A stretch of DNA of 22,084 nt. It comes from a virus. Below the pieces are notes generated by a model, which worked only from the letters and a program-made list of their open reading frames with translations, did not search any database and had not been told where the DNA came from. A program made the translations under genes and the position numbers. The stretch lies in the IMG/VR virus record IMGVR_UViG_3300030019_000159, positions 1-22,084 of that record; one strand, 5' to 3'. Below, piece by piece: positions 7,269 to 14,523 of the stretch (its first letter is position 1; each line of letters opens with the position of its first letter).

Positions 7269-7626
7269 CTTTAGTACCAAGTTTATGTTCCATTGGAACT
7301 AGACTGAGTTCCGAGGGATTCTCTGTTAATTCTTCCATGTAAGTACTCTCACATTCCCCTAACAGCCCAAAGTAAGCCGCACCATCAATATAATCATCAG
7401 CGTTGAATTTACCTTGTTGACCTCTGACCATTTTCAGAAGTACCATAAATTTCCATCCATCGCTTTCAGAAATGTTCTTACCAGTAAGTGCATTAAAGGC
7501 AGCTACTGTTGCAGCCATACTACGTTCCCCTTGAGGCTGATCTCTAAGCTGGGCTTTAATACCTAGTTGGTCTGCAGCTTCTTTAAGAAATTCACTTGCA
7601 TGTTTTTGTATTTTTTTCTTCGTCAT
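7252..7626 (-). CDS. DUF6378-like phage protein
   Basis: This 124-residue protein contains a block typical of a common phage family: GERSMAATVAAFNALTGKNISESDGWKFM followed by LLKMVRGQQGKFNADDYIDGAAYFGLLGE (about 33-91). I recognise this as DUF6378-like. Its function is not established. The N-terminus is Lys-rich and the C-terminus is hydrophilic. It overlaps the zinc-finger gene upstream by 35 nt and the 58-residue gene downstream. In other phages such genes sit among nucleotide-metabolism and replication genes, as here next to dut. Confidence 0.75.
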   Translation of the reverse strand: MTKKKIQKHASEFLKEAADQLGIKAQLRDQPQGERSMAATVAAFNALTGKNISESDGWKFMVLLKMVRGQQGKFNADDYIDGAAYFGLLGECESTYMEELTENPSELSLVPMEHKLGTKDDRNK

Positions 7627-7816
7627 AGTTTGTTTTTATAATTTTAGGTTTTACTCTATATTTACCAGTACCTTCACATGCACCACAAGGAGGATTTGGG
7701 TTACCATTATCATAATAACCACTACCATTACAAGCTACACATGTTTCTAATTTCCAACCTTTTACATAAGTTTCAAAATACCTGGTTCTTTCTTGTTTAC
7801 GTTTATGGAATGTCAT
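7592..7816 (-). CDS. DnaJ-type CxxCxGxG zinc-finger miniprotein
   Basis: This 74-residue protein carries two CxxCxGxG-type half sites, CVACNGSG (about 27-34) and CGACEGTG (about 44-51). Together they can bind one zinc ion like a DnaJ cysteine-rich repeat. The flanks are basic and there is no J domain. It overlaps its neighbours on both sides. Small phage proteins of this type are common and uncharacterised; protein or RNA binding is possible. Confidence 0.75.
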   Translation of the reverse strand: MTFHKRKQERTRYFETYVKGWKLETCVACNGSGYYDNGNPNPPCGACEGTGKYRVKPKIIKTNYDEEKNTKTCK

Positions 7817-8439
7817 CTAGCACTTCCACCTCTTAAATAAGTAATTGATCCGTCAAAACTAGGGAAATTTCTTTTAGTACAAGCAGGTGTTACATACATT
7901 ACTCTAATTTTGTTCATCCAATGATTTCTATAACAATCTATTACTCTTAAATTGTACATACTCACATTTATGGAATCTGATAGATCCTGTTCAAATTTTT
8001 TAGGGACTACACACGGGAACTTGGTAATAAACCTCGAGTCCGAGGCTTCTTTCCCTAACCTGGTCATAAATCTTTTAGGAAGAGCTATTACAAAAAGATC
8101 ATCATCTAAAATTGTTATATTATGCCTAATGTTACTAAGCTTAGTAATTACTGGGTGTCTTCTTCCAAATCTATACTTGTATTCATGACAATAAGCCACA
8201 CACATAGTCCACATAAAATTAAAGTTTACATAACTAGTTCTAGTCCAAATACTAAACGGATTATATATATCTTTTTCTATTTGTATACACTCATCATTAT
8301 ACCCTAAAAATCTTAACGCACTGCATATATGAGTATATATTTCTTGTATTCCTTTTTTTAAATCACTATCTGTTTGTATCATGGCATTACTGGCATGAAA
8401 AGTACTACCAATTTCTTTACTTAGTAAATATATACTCAT
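7813..8439 (-). CDS. Triplicated phage protein family, copy 3 (divergent)
   Basis: This 208-residue protein is the most downstream of three tandem paralogues (7813-9673). It shares a Q-x-D-x-x-[LI]-K helix (MIQTDSDLKK), HICSALRFLGY, FSIWTRTSYVNFNFMW and a YCHEYKYRFG motif with its neighbour. In the third paralogue the matching positions are DQHIVKM, HPCVLWAGRNFSNFYRL and YNDQYKVRF. It lacks the His of DQH and the HPC motif that the 9071-9673 copy keeps, so any activity depending on those is probably lost or changed. No enzyme family is assigned. It overlaps the next gene by 4 nt. Confidence 0.75.
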   Translation of the reverse strand: MSIYLLSKEIGSTFHASNAMIQTDSDLKKGIQEIYTHICSALRFLGYNDECIQIEKDIYNPFSIWTRTSYVNFNFMWTMCVAYCHEYKYRFGRRHPVITKLSNIRHNITILDDDLFVIALPKRFMTRLGKEASDSRFITKFPCVVPKKFEQDLSDSINVSMYNLRVIDCYRNHWMNKIRVMYVTPACTKRNFPSFDGSITYLRGGSAR

Positions 8440-8450
8440 AAAAGCCTCGT

Positions 8451-9059
8451 TTAATAATTTCCCCTTATTTCATTATAGAATAGCGGTATATCTCTTTTTG
8501 TAAAAATAGGATTACTGTATTTACGTGACAGATAATTCCTGTAGGATTCAATAGATAAACTTGCTAAAAACTCTTCCTTATAGGCTTCCCCATTTTTAAG
8601 TTCGTCTGGTTTAATAATAAACTTATTAGGAATATCCACCGGGTAAGGGGTCTCTTTTATAGAAGTGTGTTCTTCCCCTAATTTATTTGAGTATTTAATT
8701 TGTAAGACCTCAATTAGTCCCATTCTATCTGGATAACCTTTTTCACAGATATTTGCAATACTAAAAAGTTTATTATACATCGGAGGAAGTTCTCCAAATC
8801 TAGTATTATGTTCTCTACAATACGCAGCGCATATTCTCCACATTTTTAACAAATTTTCAGCATTAGTTCTAGTCCAAATACTCCAAGGACTATATATATC
8901 AGATTCTTCTAGGATATCCTCATGTTCAAATCCTAAAAACCTTAATGCACTACATATATGCTGAAACATTTCTGGTATGGCCAATTTTAAATGTCTATCC
9001 GTTTGCATTTGTGCGTTTGATACTTCATTATGGTCGTATGTTACCCAAAAAATATTCAA
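8451..9059 (-). CDS. Triplicated phage protein family, copy 2
   Basis: This 202-residue protein is paralogous to both neighbours. Its closest resemblance is to the 7813-8439 copy: QTDRHLKLAIPEMFQHICSALRFLGF and YSPWSIWTRTNAENLLKMWRICAAYCREHNTRFGE. The N-terminus MNIFWVTYDHN matches MNIFWLSNNN of the upstream copy. It retains RHLK where the upstream copy has DQHIVKM. Gaps of only 11 nt to each neighbour indicate one operon. No catalytic signature was recognised. Confidence 0.75.
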   Translation of the reverse strand: MNIFWVTYDHNEVSNAQMQTDRHLKLAIPEMFQHICSALRFLGFEHEDILEESDIYSPWSIWTRTNAENLLKMWRICAAYCREHNTRFGELPPMYNKLFSIANICEKGYPDRMGLIEVLQIKYSNKLGEEHTSIKETPYPVDIPNKFIIKPDELKNGEAYKEEFLASLSIESYRNYLSRKYSNPIFTKRDIPLFYNEIRGNY

Positions 9060-9070
9060 GGGTCATCTCC

Positions 9071-9673
9071 TTATATCGGCATAAACGGCATCCAATCTGG
9101 TGTATTCGTGTAATTATATCTTGCAAACTTAACTTTTTCATGTCTATAGTATAACCTGTATGAAGATATTACATTCTGTATATCTGAAGGAGAAGGATGT
9201 TGATACTCTTCAGGCATACACATAGGAGGTAAGGTCATAGGGGATGAAATAGATTCTTCTCCTACTCCTGAAATAAATGCCTCTTTTATTAAGTTATTAG
9301 AATTAAATAAATCTATACACTGTAAGGATTCATCTATATATAAAGTGGGTCCAATTATGTTATCGGCAATTATAATATTAATTTTTTCTGCAGACATATG
9401 GTTATTAGATTTTGCAAATCTAACTTTATACTGATCATTATAACAACATAACATCTTATATAATCTATAGAAATTACTAAAGTTACGTCCCGCCCATAAC
9501 ACACATGGATGATTTTCATGAGTTGATTTATACATTAACCCATGATTCATGCCAAGTTTTCTCATAACCGTACAAAGTATTTGAGCGTATTCCACGCACA
9601 TTTTTACTATGTGTTGATCACATGCATACTCGGCATTTAGATAGTTATTATTAGATAACCAGAAAATATTCAT
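9071..9673 (-). CDS. Triplicated phage protein family, copy 1 (canonical-looking)
   Basis: This 200-residue protein starts MNIFWLSNNN, followed by DQHIVKMCVEYAQILCTVMRKLG (about 19-41). ENHPCVLWAGRNFSNFYRLYKML (about 53-75) and YNDQYKVRFAKSNNH (about 78-92) follow. I recall the layout MNIF-x-L ... CD-x-H-x-x-K-M ... NHPC-x-x-W ... Y-x-x-R-[FY] from a phage protein family of unknown function. This copy keeps the His, Lys and HPC residues that the other two lost, so it may be the ancestral, active form. A DNA-repair or nucleic-acid role is conceivable, but I have no direct evidence for it. Confidence 0.75.
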   Translation of the reverse strand: MNIFWLSNNNYLNAEYACDQHIVKMCVEYAQILCTVMRKLGMNHGLMYKSTHENHPCVLWAGRNFSNFYRLYKMLCCYNDQYKVRFAKSNNHMSAEKINIIIADNIIGPTLYIDESLQCIDLFNSNNLIKEAFISGVGEESISSPMTLPPMCMPEEYQHPSPSDIQNVISSYRLYYRHEKVKFARYNYTNTPDWMPFMPI

Positions 9674-9676
9674 AGT

Positions 9677-9967
9677 TTACACCCATTCCCCAGCGTTTCC
9701 TACTACAAATCCTGGCATGTCATCAATCCATACATCAATACATATTCCTAAATTAAACATGAAAGGTTGTTTAGCTTTTCTAGCCGTAAAGTATATACCA
9801 TCTACCTTACCTAGTAAGTTCTTTTTAACAATATCCCCTTCATATTCTTCAAATCTCATAGTCACACAGTAAACCGTGTGACCTCTCTGTTTAAGTAGAG
9901 TTATAAAATTATCCCAAAGTTCAGGGTCTCTGGTGTACGTTTCATCATAATCTAAACTGATTAACAT
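9677..9967 (-). CDS. Small HAD-like phosphatase domain protein
   Basis: This 96-residue protein opens with the HAD nucleophile motif SLDYDETYT (Asp6, Asp8). A CVTMR segment (motif II-like Thr, about 35-39) and a C-terminal IDVWIDDMPG (motif IV acidic pair, about 77-86) follow. At this size it lacks a cap domain, like other phage mini-HAD proteins thought to act on nucleotides or polynucleotide 3' phosphates. It overlaps the upstream zinc-finger gene by 23 nt and is 3 nt from the downstream gene. Substrate unknown. Confidence 0.8.
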   Translation of the reverse strand: MLISLDYDETYTRDPELWDNFITLLKQRGHTVYCVTMRFEEYEGDIVKKNLLGKVDGIYFTARKAKQPFMFNLGICIDVWIDDMPGFVVGNAGEWV

Positions 9968-10151
9968 TCTTTTTCATAGCCTTTCTTCGTTGTGTAAACG
10001 TAGGTTGAGGAGGAGGAGGAGCTTGAATACCAGTTCCTTGACAAAATAAACACTTCCATTCTTTTCCGTGCATATCCATATAGTCGTTATCACAGATTTT
10101 GCCTGTTCCTTGACAATGCCTACATGGATTACTTAAGTTGCTTTGGTTCAT
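9945..10151 (-). CDS. CxxCxGxG zinc-finger miniprotein (second)
   Basis: This protein of about 68 residues starts at ATG 10151, inside the end of the DHH gene. Two half sites, CRHCQGTG and CLFCQGTG, could hold one zinc ion. Between them is an acidic/aromatic loop (CDNDYMDMHGKEW). A poly-Pro segment (APPPPQP) and a basic tail (QRRKAMKKN) follow. It resembles the 7592-7816 protein in design but not in detail. Unknown function; the proline and basic segments suggest a protein- or RNA-binding role. Confidence 0.7.
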   Translation of the reverse strand: MNQSNLSNPCRHCQGTGKICDNDYMDMHGKEWKCLFCQGTGIQAPPPPQPTFTQRRKAMKKNVNQFRL

Positions 10152-10992
10152 AGTAACTCTCAAATAAAATATCGTTTAAGGTTTCAAGACTAACTCTAAA
10201 TCCCGCAGCATTCTTATGACCACCTCCCCCGAATTTCTTAGCTACAGCCGATACATCAAACTCAGGTAAAGATCTTAAGGAACACAGTGCTTCATTATCA
10301 GTTGTTATAGCATATACTAAAGCAAAGTCTACTTTATGTTCAGGAGATAAACATATTCCATTACCTATTTCACTTGCGAAATCTGTAGAATTGGTAACTC
10401 CTACTTTGTAACCTAAAAAGTTAATTACCTTAACTTTGTGTTTAACTGCGCTTTCTACTTTTAAGTTCTGGACTAATAAAATTGTATTCCCAGATCTTAC
10501 TAAGTGCTCATAAATTTCATATATTTCCACTGCCTCATCCCAGTAATCCATATCTCCTTTATAAGTAACTAACCCAGCATGTATCGACTTACTGTTGTCT
10601 CGTTTGAATAACCATAGATCTCTATCTTGTATATCCAGCAGAAGACTAGGAACTGAAATTCCTGGATGAAAATATTCCCAAGCTAGGACACACCCACTCT
10701 TATGCATATCGAATGTACAGCATGGAAGGCCCCTTAGAGCCTCTTCAGCAGTTTTGTGATGGTCGAGTACCACAACCTTGCTGTGGGCCTTCATGAGCTC
10801 TTCTAGCACGTCTCTGGGGTAACTGAAATCAAGAATATACACCTCTGAATTAGGAATCATTTCTGGTAGAGGTTGACCATAATTCACAGCTATGTACTTA
10901 GCATTGTTTTTAAATTTCTTCCATGCAGCGTATTTGGAACCAGTACCATCTGTGCAATGAGCATGGTATAAAACGTAAATGTTATTCATCAT
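10129..10992 (-). CDS. DHH/DHHA1 family phosphoesterase (NrnB-like)
   Basis: This 287-residue protein has all main DHH-family features: HAHCTDG (His10, His12, Asp15), YILDFS (Asp55), VVVLDHHK (Asp77-His78-His79) and DIQDRDLW (Asp123). The C-terminal DHHA1 substrate-binding loop KKFGGGGHKNAAGF is near 253-266. Members hydrolyse short oligoribonucleotides (NrnA/NrnB), pAp or cyclic dinucleotides using Mn2+. NrnB-like nano-RNase activity is my best guess, since there is no N-terminal extension or sensory domain. Its first codons overlap the end of the preceding gene, and a vestige of the same start is repeated downstream of the gene at 11575-12105. Confidence 0.88.
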   Translation of the reverse strand: MMNNIYVLYHAHCTDGTGSKYAAWKKFKNNAKYIAVNYGQPLPEMIPNSEVYILDFSYPRDVLEELMKAHSKVVVLDHHKTAEEALRGLPCCTFDMHKSGCVLAWEYFHPGISVPSLLLDIQDRDLWLFKRDNSKSIHAGLVTYKGDMDYWDEAVEIYEIYEHLVRSGNTILLVQNLKVESAVKHKVKVINFLGYKVGVTNSTDFASEIGNGICLSPEHKVDFALVYAITTDNEALCSLRSLPEFDVSAVAKKFGGGGHKNAAGFRVSLETLNDILFESYYEPKQLK

Positions 10993-11154
10993 TCTGTAAA
11001 TCCTTTAATTCTATTTGATCAACATCTTGAGAAATTTCTTCTCCAGTTACTTTATTACTTAATGTCGTAGTAACTTCTAGATGTGTTTGGGTGGTTGATA
11101 CCTTAATGTTTATTTGCAGATTTTCCTTAACCCAGTTAGATATTTGTGTATCTA
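10982..11154. repeat. Direct repeat, copy 1 (pairs with 11563-11735)
   Basis: About 170 bp covering the 3' end of gene copy A plus the first DHH codons is repeated, offset by 581 bp, at 11563-11735. Differences are mostly at third codon positions, so selection has acted on both copies since the duplication. Confidence 0.85.
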
Positions 11155-11539
11155 TTTCTTCTTTTCTATATCTAATAGATTCCACTAAAAATCCATCACC
11201 AGGATTAGGCGTATTATCTCTAGGATAATCATTTTGTGGAATGGGTCTAGGAATTGTAGTATTTTCCCATTCTAAATCGCTAGTATAATAAACTCCCGGA
11301 GGAATAGTATTAGTTCCCCCAGTAGTAGTCAGGGTAAAACTATTCTGACTTGCAAATGTTGGTCTAGGGGTTTGTGATATACTTCTACGGTCATGCTGTA
11401 ATATCCTAGCAACTTCTTCATTATATTCACGTCTAGCCCTTGATTGAGCACTTTCAATCGGAGGGTAACCCGGAGGAGGATTATAAAAAAGATCCGGATC
11501 GTATCTATTAAGTCTTACACGGTTGTCATCAATACTCAT
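10982..11539 (-). CDS. Hypothetical protein, duplicated gene copy A
   Basis: This 185-residue protein has a disordered, Pro/Arg/Asn-rich N-terminal region with PPPGYPPIE and an IPPGVYYTS motif. A highly conserved C-terminal domain of about 60 residues (IDTQISNWVKENLQINIKVSTTQTHLEVTT...) is nearly identical to that of the adjacent gene. The C-terminal domain looks like a helix followed by two amphipathic strands. No family was recognised. It ends LQNDE, overlapping the start of the DHH gene by 11 nt. The gene pair arose by tandem duplication. Confidence 0.75.
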   Translation of the reverse strand: MSIDDNRVRLNRYDPDLFYNPPPGYPPIESAQSRARREYNEEVARILQHDRRSISQTPRPTFASQNSFTLTTTGGTNTIPPGVYYTSDLEWENTTIPRPIPQNDYPRDNTPNPGDGFLVESIRYRKEEIDTQISNWVKENLQINIKVSTTQTHLEVTTTLSNKVTGEEISQDVDQIELKDLQNDE

Positions 11540-11562
11540 GGTCTTCTCTCATTTTTTTATTA

Positions 11563-11735
11563 TTATTCATCATTCTATAAATCCTCTAATTCTATTTGAT
11601 CAACATCTTGAGAAATTTCTTCTCCTGTTACTTTATTACTTAGTGTAGTAGTGACTTCCAGATGAGTTTGAGTAGTTGATACACTAACATTTATCTGTAA
11701 ATTTTCTTTAACCCAGTTAGATATTTGTTTATCTA
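11563..11735. repeat. Direct repeat, copy 2 (pairs with 10982-11154)
   Basis: This is the second copy of the duplicated segment. It carries the stop-creating change at 11575-11577 and, on the minus strand just beyond it, the remnant ATGATGAATAAT of the DHH gene start. Confidence 0.85.
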
Positions 11736-12105
11736 GTTCTTTCTTTTTGATTACTTCTTTTTGGTATTTACTTTCAAAATTTTCATCTAGAGCTTCCCTA
11801 GGTAAATTAAAAGTTCCAGTTAGAGTAGTATTAGAATTAACACTCATTGCAGCAATACTAGCTCTAAACTGTTGATCATACGCTTCGTAAACGGCAGCAT
11901 TATGTGGAGCAGAAATGTTATATCTTCCAGGGGGAAAATATATTCGATTCGAAGGGTTATCAGCTATTCCAGTATATTCCATACTTCGAATATTTGGCGG
12001 GGTATTAACTATATTTTCTGCCCCTACTCTACTCAATAACATTTCAGACCAGGGCTCCTCAACTAAAATTGGGGTAATTACAAATGCATTTGGATCAACA
12101 CTCAT
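11575..12105 (-). CDS. Hypothetical protein, duplicated gene copy B
   Basis: This 176-residue protein starts MSVDPNAF, compared with MSIDDNRV in copy A. It keeps an FPPGRYNIS motif matching IPPGVYYTS and the same C-terminal domain (LDKQISNWVKENLQINVSVSTTQTHLEVTT...). The middle is diverged. A CAG-to-TAG difference ends it four residues earlier than copy A. The bases after the stop still read like the end of copy A plus the first codons of the DHH gene, so they are a duplication remnant. The variable N-terminus over a fixed C-terminus suggests a shared anchoring domain with different display parts. Confidence 0.75.
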   Translation of the reverse strand: MSVDPNAFVITPILVEEPWSEMLLSRVGAENIVNTPPNIRSMEYTGIADNPSNRIYFPPGRYNISAPHNAAVYEAYDQQFRASIAAMSVNSNTTLTGTFNLPREALDENFESKYQKEVIKKKELDKQISNWVKENLQINVSVSTTQTHLEVTTTLSNKVTGEEISQDVDQIELEDL

Positions 12106-12114
12106 AGTTTTCTT

Positions 12115-12357
12115 TCATTTTTTATTTTTCTTATTATTTAGAACTACTTCTATCAGGATAAATTCAGCTGGTTTGAAATCCTGTTGTTTACAGAAATCTG
12201 CCCACATAGGAGAAAGGTCTAACTCAGTTACGGTGGATGGTACTTTAGCCCAAAAAAGACAATTGTTAGAGATACTCTCTGGAAGAAGTTCTTGTTGAAT
12301 ATCTTCCGAAAGAGAGACAAACGAAATAAGTTTAGTGGTTATCGTTTTAATTTTCAT
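12115..12357 (-). CDS. Small hypothetical phage protein
   Basis: This protein of about 80 residues begins at ATG 12357. An in-frame ATG at 12369 would add MRLT; neither start has a clear Shine-Dalgarno. It has a basic amphipathic N-terminus (MKIKTITTKLISFV), an acidic middle and a Lys-rich C-terminus (NNKKNKK). It is the first gene after a TTTGGTATAAG promoter (12387-12398) and leads the unit that continues into the duplicated pair. No family was recognised. Confidence 0.6.
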   Translation of the reverse strand: MKIKTITTKLISFVSLSEDIQQELLPESISNNCLFWAKVPSTVTELDLSPMWADFCKQQDFKPAEFILIEVVLNNKKNKK

Positions 12358-12386
12358 GGTTAATCTCATAGGTGTATTACATTAGT

Positions 12387-12398
12387 CTTATACCAAAA
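12387..12398 (-). promoter_or_regulatory. Phage promoter, extended -10 motif TTTTGGTATAAG
   Basis: The minus strand reads TTTTGGTATAAG, a TGn-extended -10 (TGG-TATAAG). A weak TAAACA lies 16 nt upstream and a terminator (12422-12444) just before that. It lies about 30 nt upstream of the start codons of the 12115-12357 gene. It is one of five copies of the motif in the window. Confidence 0.65.
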
Positions 12399-12421
12399 CA
12401 TATGCATTTGTTTAAGCTAAA

Positions 12422-12450
12422 AAACCTGGATATGCACCAGGTTTCTTTTT
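12422..12450. terminator. Rho-independent terminator, bidirectional
   Basis: An 8-bp GC-containing stem (AAACCTGG at 12422-12429 with CCAGGTTT at 12437-12444) has A/T tracts on both flanks. It ends the minus-strand gene 12459-12680. Confidence 0.8.
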
Positions 12451-12458
12451 CGATTACA

Positions 12459-12680
12459 TCATGCTTTTATTACTTGACACTCAACTATGTCTGGATCAGA
12501 TTGACTAGGACTTTGGCTGTAATACCAGGTTATATCCATAATCTTGTATCTTTGAATATCACCGTCTTTACCAATGACAATCATAGATCCAACAGCAGGG
12601 GTGTTAGAAATTGCTTCTATAACTCCTACCTCTTCACCGTTCATAACAGCGTGTAAATTCACTGTTCGTTTGCTTAACAT
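12459..12680 (-). CDS. Small hypothetical phage protein
   Basis: This 73-residue protein has ribosome-binding sequence AAAGG 8 bases upstream of ATG 12680. The sequence suggests a compact beta protein (VNLHAVMNGEEVGVIEA ... MIVIGKDGDIQRYKIMDITWYY ... DIVECQVIKA). It is a single-gene unit framed by a TTTGGTATAAG promoter upstream (12723-12734) and a terminator downstream. No family was recognised. The isolated promoter-gene-terminator layout indicates a real gene, probably expressed early or mid-infection. Confidence 0.7.
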   Translation of the reverse strand: MLSKRTVNLHAVMNGEEVGVIEAISNTPAVGSMIVIGKDGDIQRYKIMDITWYYSQSPSQSDPDIVECQVIKA

Positions 12681-12722
12681 AAATAGCCTTTTTGATTAAG
12701 TTAAGTAGGGGTTTATACTATT

Positions 12723-12734
12723 CTTATACCAAAA
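12723..12734 (-). promoter_or_regulatory. Phage promoter, extended -10 motif TTTTGGTATAAG
   Basis: The minus strand reads TTTTTGGTATAAG about 42 nt upstream of the 12459-12680 gene, with TTCAAC about 17-18 nt before the hexamer as a weak -35. It belongs to the five-member motif set. Confidence 0.65.
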
Positions 12735-12753
12735 AGGACTATTCTAGTTGAAC

Positions 12754-12993
12754 CTACTTAACGATTGTTAAGGTAGGAGTTTGTCTGAGTGGTGGAGGGG
12801 GTTCTTCCGGAGGTATAACCTGATTTTCTGGAAAACTAATTATACGAAGTACTCCAGCAGGGTACATCAAGTTAAGAGTGAGAACTGTAGCATCATCAAT
12901 TCTACCCTCGAACATCCTCTTACCCCCCACAGTTATAATCGCATTCCTTAGAGTGTTACCTTGTTTAGAACTTAGAAAAGACGCACGAATCAT
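12754..12993 (-). CDS. Small hypothetical protein with Pro-rich tail
   Basis: This 79-residue protein overlaps the upstream gene stop by ATGA (12990-12993), so it is translationally coupled. A beta-like core (NAIITVGGKRMFEGRIDDATVLTLNLMYPAGVLRII) is followed by a proline-rich segment PPEEPPPPLRQTP and a short strand at the end. No family was recognised. The Pro-rich tail may be a flexible linker or a protein-binding site. Confidence 0.65.
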   Translation of the reverse strand: MIRASFLSSKQGNTLRNAIITVGGKRMFEGRIDDATVLTLNLMYPAGVLRIISFPENQVIPPEEPPPPLRQTPTLTIVK

Positions 12994-13343
12994 GATTTCA
13001 AATCCAGAATGCTAGAACCTAGCTTAACAAACTTGGTTGTTATTTTCTCCATACAGGCTTTATACTTTTCAGCAGAAGCTCCTGTACGAGATCCATTTAC
13101 TGCGTATTCATCACCAGCTAAACCTTCTCTTACTCGGGAGAGATTCCAACCTTTTTCAGAATACCTATACCCCAATTTACTTATTATTAAAACTTCCAAC
13201 TCGTTAGTAGCCTCGTTAACTTTCAAAGGCACCCAAGTAAAATATCCATGAACTGAATCATATTCTACTTCAACTATTGGGTGGACTGGTTCATCTGAAT
13301 AGAGACATAACTCTACCCCAAAAAGAAAGTCGTATAGGTTCAT
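12990..13343 (-). CDS. Hypothetical phage protein
   Basis: This 117-residue protein has a beta-rich N-terminal half (VEVEYDSVHGYFTWVPLKVNEATNELEVLIISKLGYRY). A helical C-terminus (ASAEKYKACMEKITTKFVKLGSSIL) follows. It begins 7 nt after the end of the exported-protein gene upstream and overlaps the gene downstream. No motif was recognised. Confidence 0.65.
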   Translation of the reverse strand: MNLYDFLFGVELCLYSDEPVHPIVEVEYDSVHGYFTWVPLKVNEATNELEVLIISKLGYRYSEKGWNLSRVREGLAGDEYAVNGSRTGASAEKYKACMEKITTKFVKLGSSILDLKS

Positions 13344-13350
13344 GATTCAA

Positions 13351-13950
13351 TCACCTTATAGGTAGGAGATAAATAGCGTAAGTAAACAACCAAAAACTAA
13401 GGATAACGTACAAAACTGTGAATGGGATATAAAAATCTCCTAAGGTTCTTTTAACAGAAGATAATTCTCTGTATTTTCTTCCAAAAAGACCAGTACGTTC
13501 TTCGTACGTATAGTCTATAAAAGTAGCATAGGAATCAATTACTCTTTTATACACTAGATAGGTAAATGGTAACCCAAATACTATCATACTGAAAGATATC
13601 ACCATGGCTAAGATATCTTTGCCTAACATTTTCCATATGATAATACCCATGGTTAATTTACCAACTGGGGTTACTGAAAAGTCATTAACTGCAACTCCAG
13701 CTTCTTTGGCAGCAGCTACAATACCAATAGTAAGACCCTTACCTGCTTCGGCCCATTTCTTTGTAACGTCCAATGCAGTGTCAGAAGCTTTTACTACCTC
13801 ATTGGTGGAGTTTGGCTCAACCTTTAACTGAGCTATATGTAATTCAATTTGTTTTATCTGATCATCTGTTAAACCATTAGTTTGAACAACTGATGCAAAA
13901 GCTAAAGAAGAGAATAAACCAAATACCAATGCTACTAACAGCTTTTTCAT
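13351..13950 (-). CDS. Exported membrane protein with signal peptide
   Basis: This 199-residue protein starts at ATG 13950, where AAGGAC lies five bases upstream and the protein opens with a clean signal peptide (MKKLLVALVFGLFSSLAFA, about 1-19). The frame continues upstream to 14001, but that stretch overlaps a terminator and has no RBS. A helical periplasmic part (about 20-90) is followed by hydrophobic segments at about 100-118, 122-142 and 178-197 with a basic/aromatic loop between them. No family was recognised. It could act at the host envelope, for example in superinfection exclusion, but that is speculative. Confidence 0.75.
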   Translation of the reverse strand: MKKLLVALVFGLFSSLAFASVVQTNGLTDDQIKQIELHIAQLKVEPNSTNEVVKASDTALDVTKKWAEAGKGLTIGIVAAAKEAGVAVNDFSVTPVGKLTMGIIIWKMLGKDILAMVISFSMIVFGLPFTYLVYKRVIDSYATFIDYTYEERTGLFGRKYRELSSVKRTLGDFYIPFTVLYVILSFWLFTYAIYLLPIR

Positions 13951-13983
13951 ATAAGTCCTTTGTTTAAAGTAAAGTGTAATACT

Positions 13984-14022
13984 AAAAATAACAAAGCCCA
14001 AATTTTCATTTAGGCTTTGTTT
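13984..14022 (-). terminator. Rho-independent terminator
   Basis: On the minus strand AACAAAGCC (14021-14013) pairs with GGCTTTGTT (13998-13990), nine bases each, with extra AAAT/ATTT pairing inside, and is followed by TATTTTTAG. It ends the 14025-14414 gene. Confidence 0.85.
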
Positions 14023-14024
14023 AA

Positions 14025-14414
14025 TTAATGGGGATAGAAATTAAATCTGGTAACAGTTGAACCATAATTATCAAAATGGTCATGGTCAAATACCCAGTTA
14101 GTGTATTTATTTATGTCCCATATCCAGAAAGTTTTGATGATATAATTCTCGGAAGGCATGGCTCTTAATTTCCAAGTACCTTTTATTTTTTTAAATTGTT
14201 TTGCAACCCAATATACTCGTATGATAGTTGCTATCATAAAAATAAGTAAGGATATAAAACCTCCAACCACAAATTTGGATATTACTACTCCTACAGTAAT
14301 CTTAGGAGAACTACCTAGATACATACTGGAATATACACCTGCAAATAACATAACCCATATTTCCACGCAATAGGTGGAATTGTTCATGTACCACTTGAAG
14401 AGTTTGTTTTTCAT
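14025..14414 (-). CDS. Two-span membrane protein
   Basis: This 129-residue protein starts at ATG 14414. AGGGA lies 7 bases upstream of this codon but touches the alternative ATG at 14420, so the inner start is preferred. Two hydrophobic segments (about 17-35 and 43-67) are followed by a basic, aromatic-rich domain (KKIKGTWKLRAMPSENYIIKTFWIWDINKYTNWVFDHDHFD), probably cytoplasmic. It forms a single-gene transcription unit with its own promoter (14494-14505) and terminator. Family unknown. Confidence 0.7.
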   Translation of the reverse strand: MKNKLFKWYMNNSTYCVEIWVMLFAGVYSSMYLGSSPKITVGVVISKFVVGGFISLLIFMIATIIRVYWVAKQFKKIKGTWKLRAMPSENYIIKTFWIWDINKYTNWVFDHDHFDNYGSTVTRFNFYPH

Positions 14415-14493
14415 AGCCATTCCCTGGAAGTTAGATATTGATGTGGATAAAGACCCCTGTTTAAATAAGGGTAAGGTTATCCTTTGTACTATA

Positions 14494-14505
14494 CTTATAC
14501 CAAAA
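14494..14505 (-). promoter_or_regulatory. Phage promoter, extended -10 motif TTTTGGTATAAG
   Basis: The minus strand reads TTTTTGGTATAAG with TAAACA 17 nt upstream as a possible -35. It is placed directly after the terminator of the Ro60 gene and upstream of the 14025-14414 gene. The core is flanked by a short inverted repeat TACTAT/ATAGTA. Confidence 0.7.
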
Positions 14506-14523
14506 ATAGTAGAGATTGTTTAG

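Noticed and set aside
13351-14001. Longer start (14001) for the exported protein
   Set aside because: The extension overlaps a terminator, has no ribosome-binding site and would bury the signal peptide; ATG 13950 has AAGGAC at proper distance.
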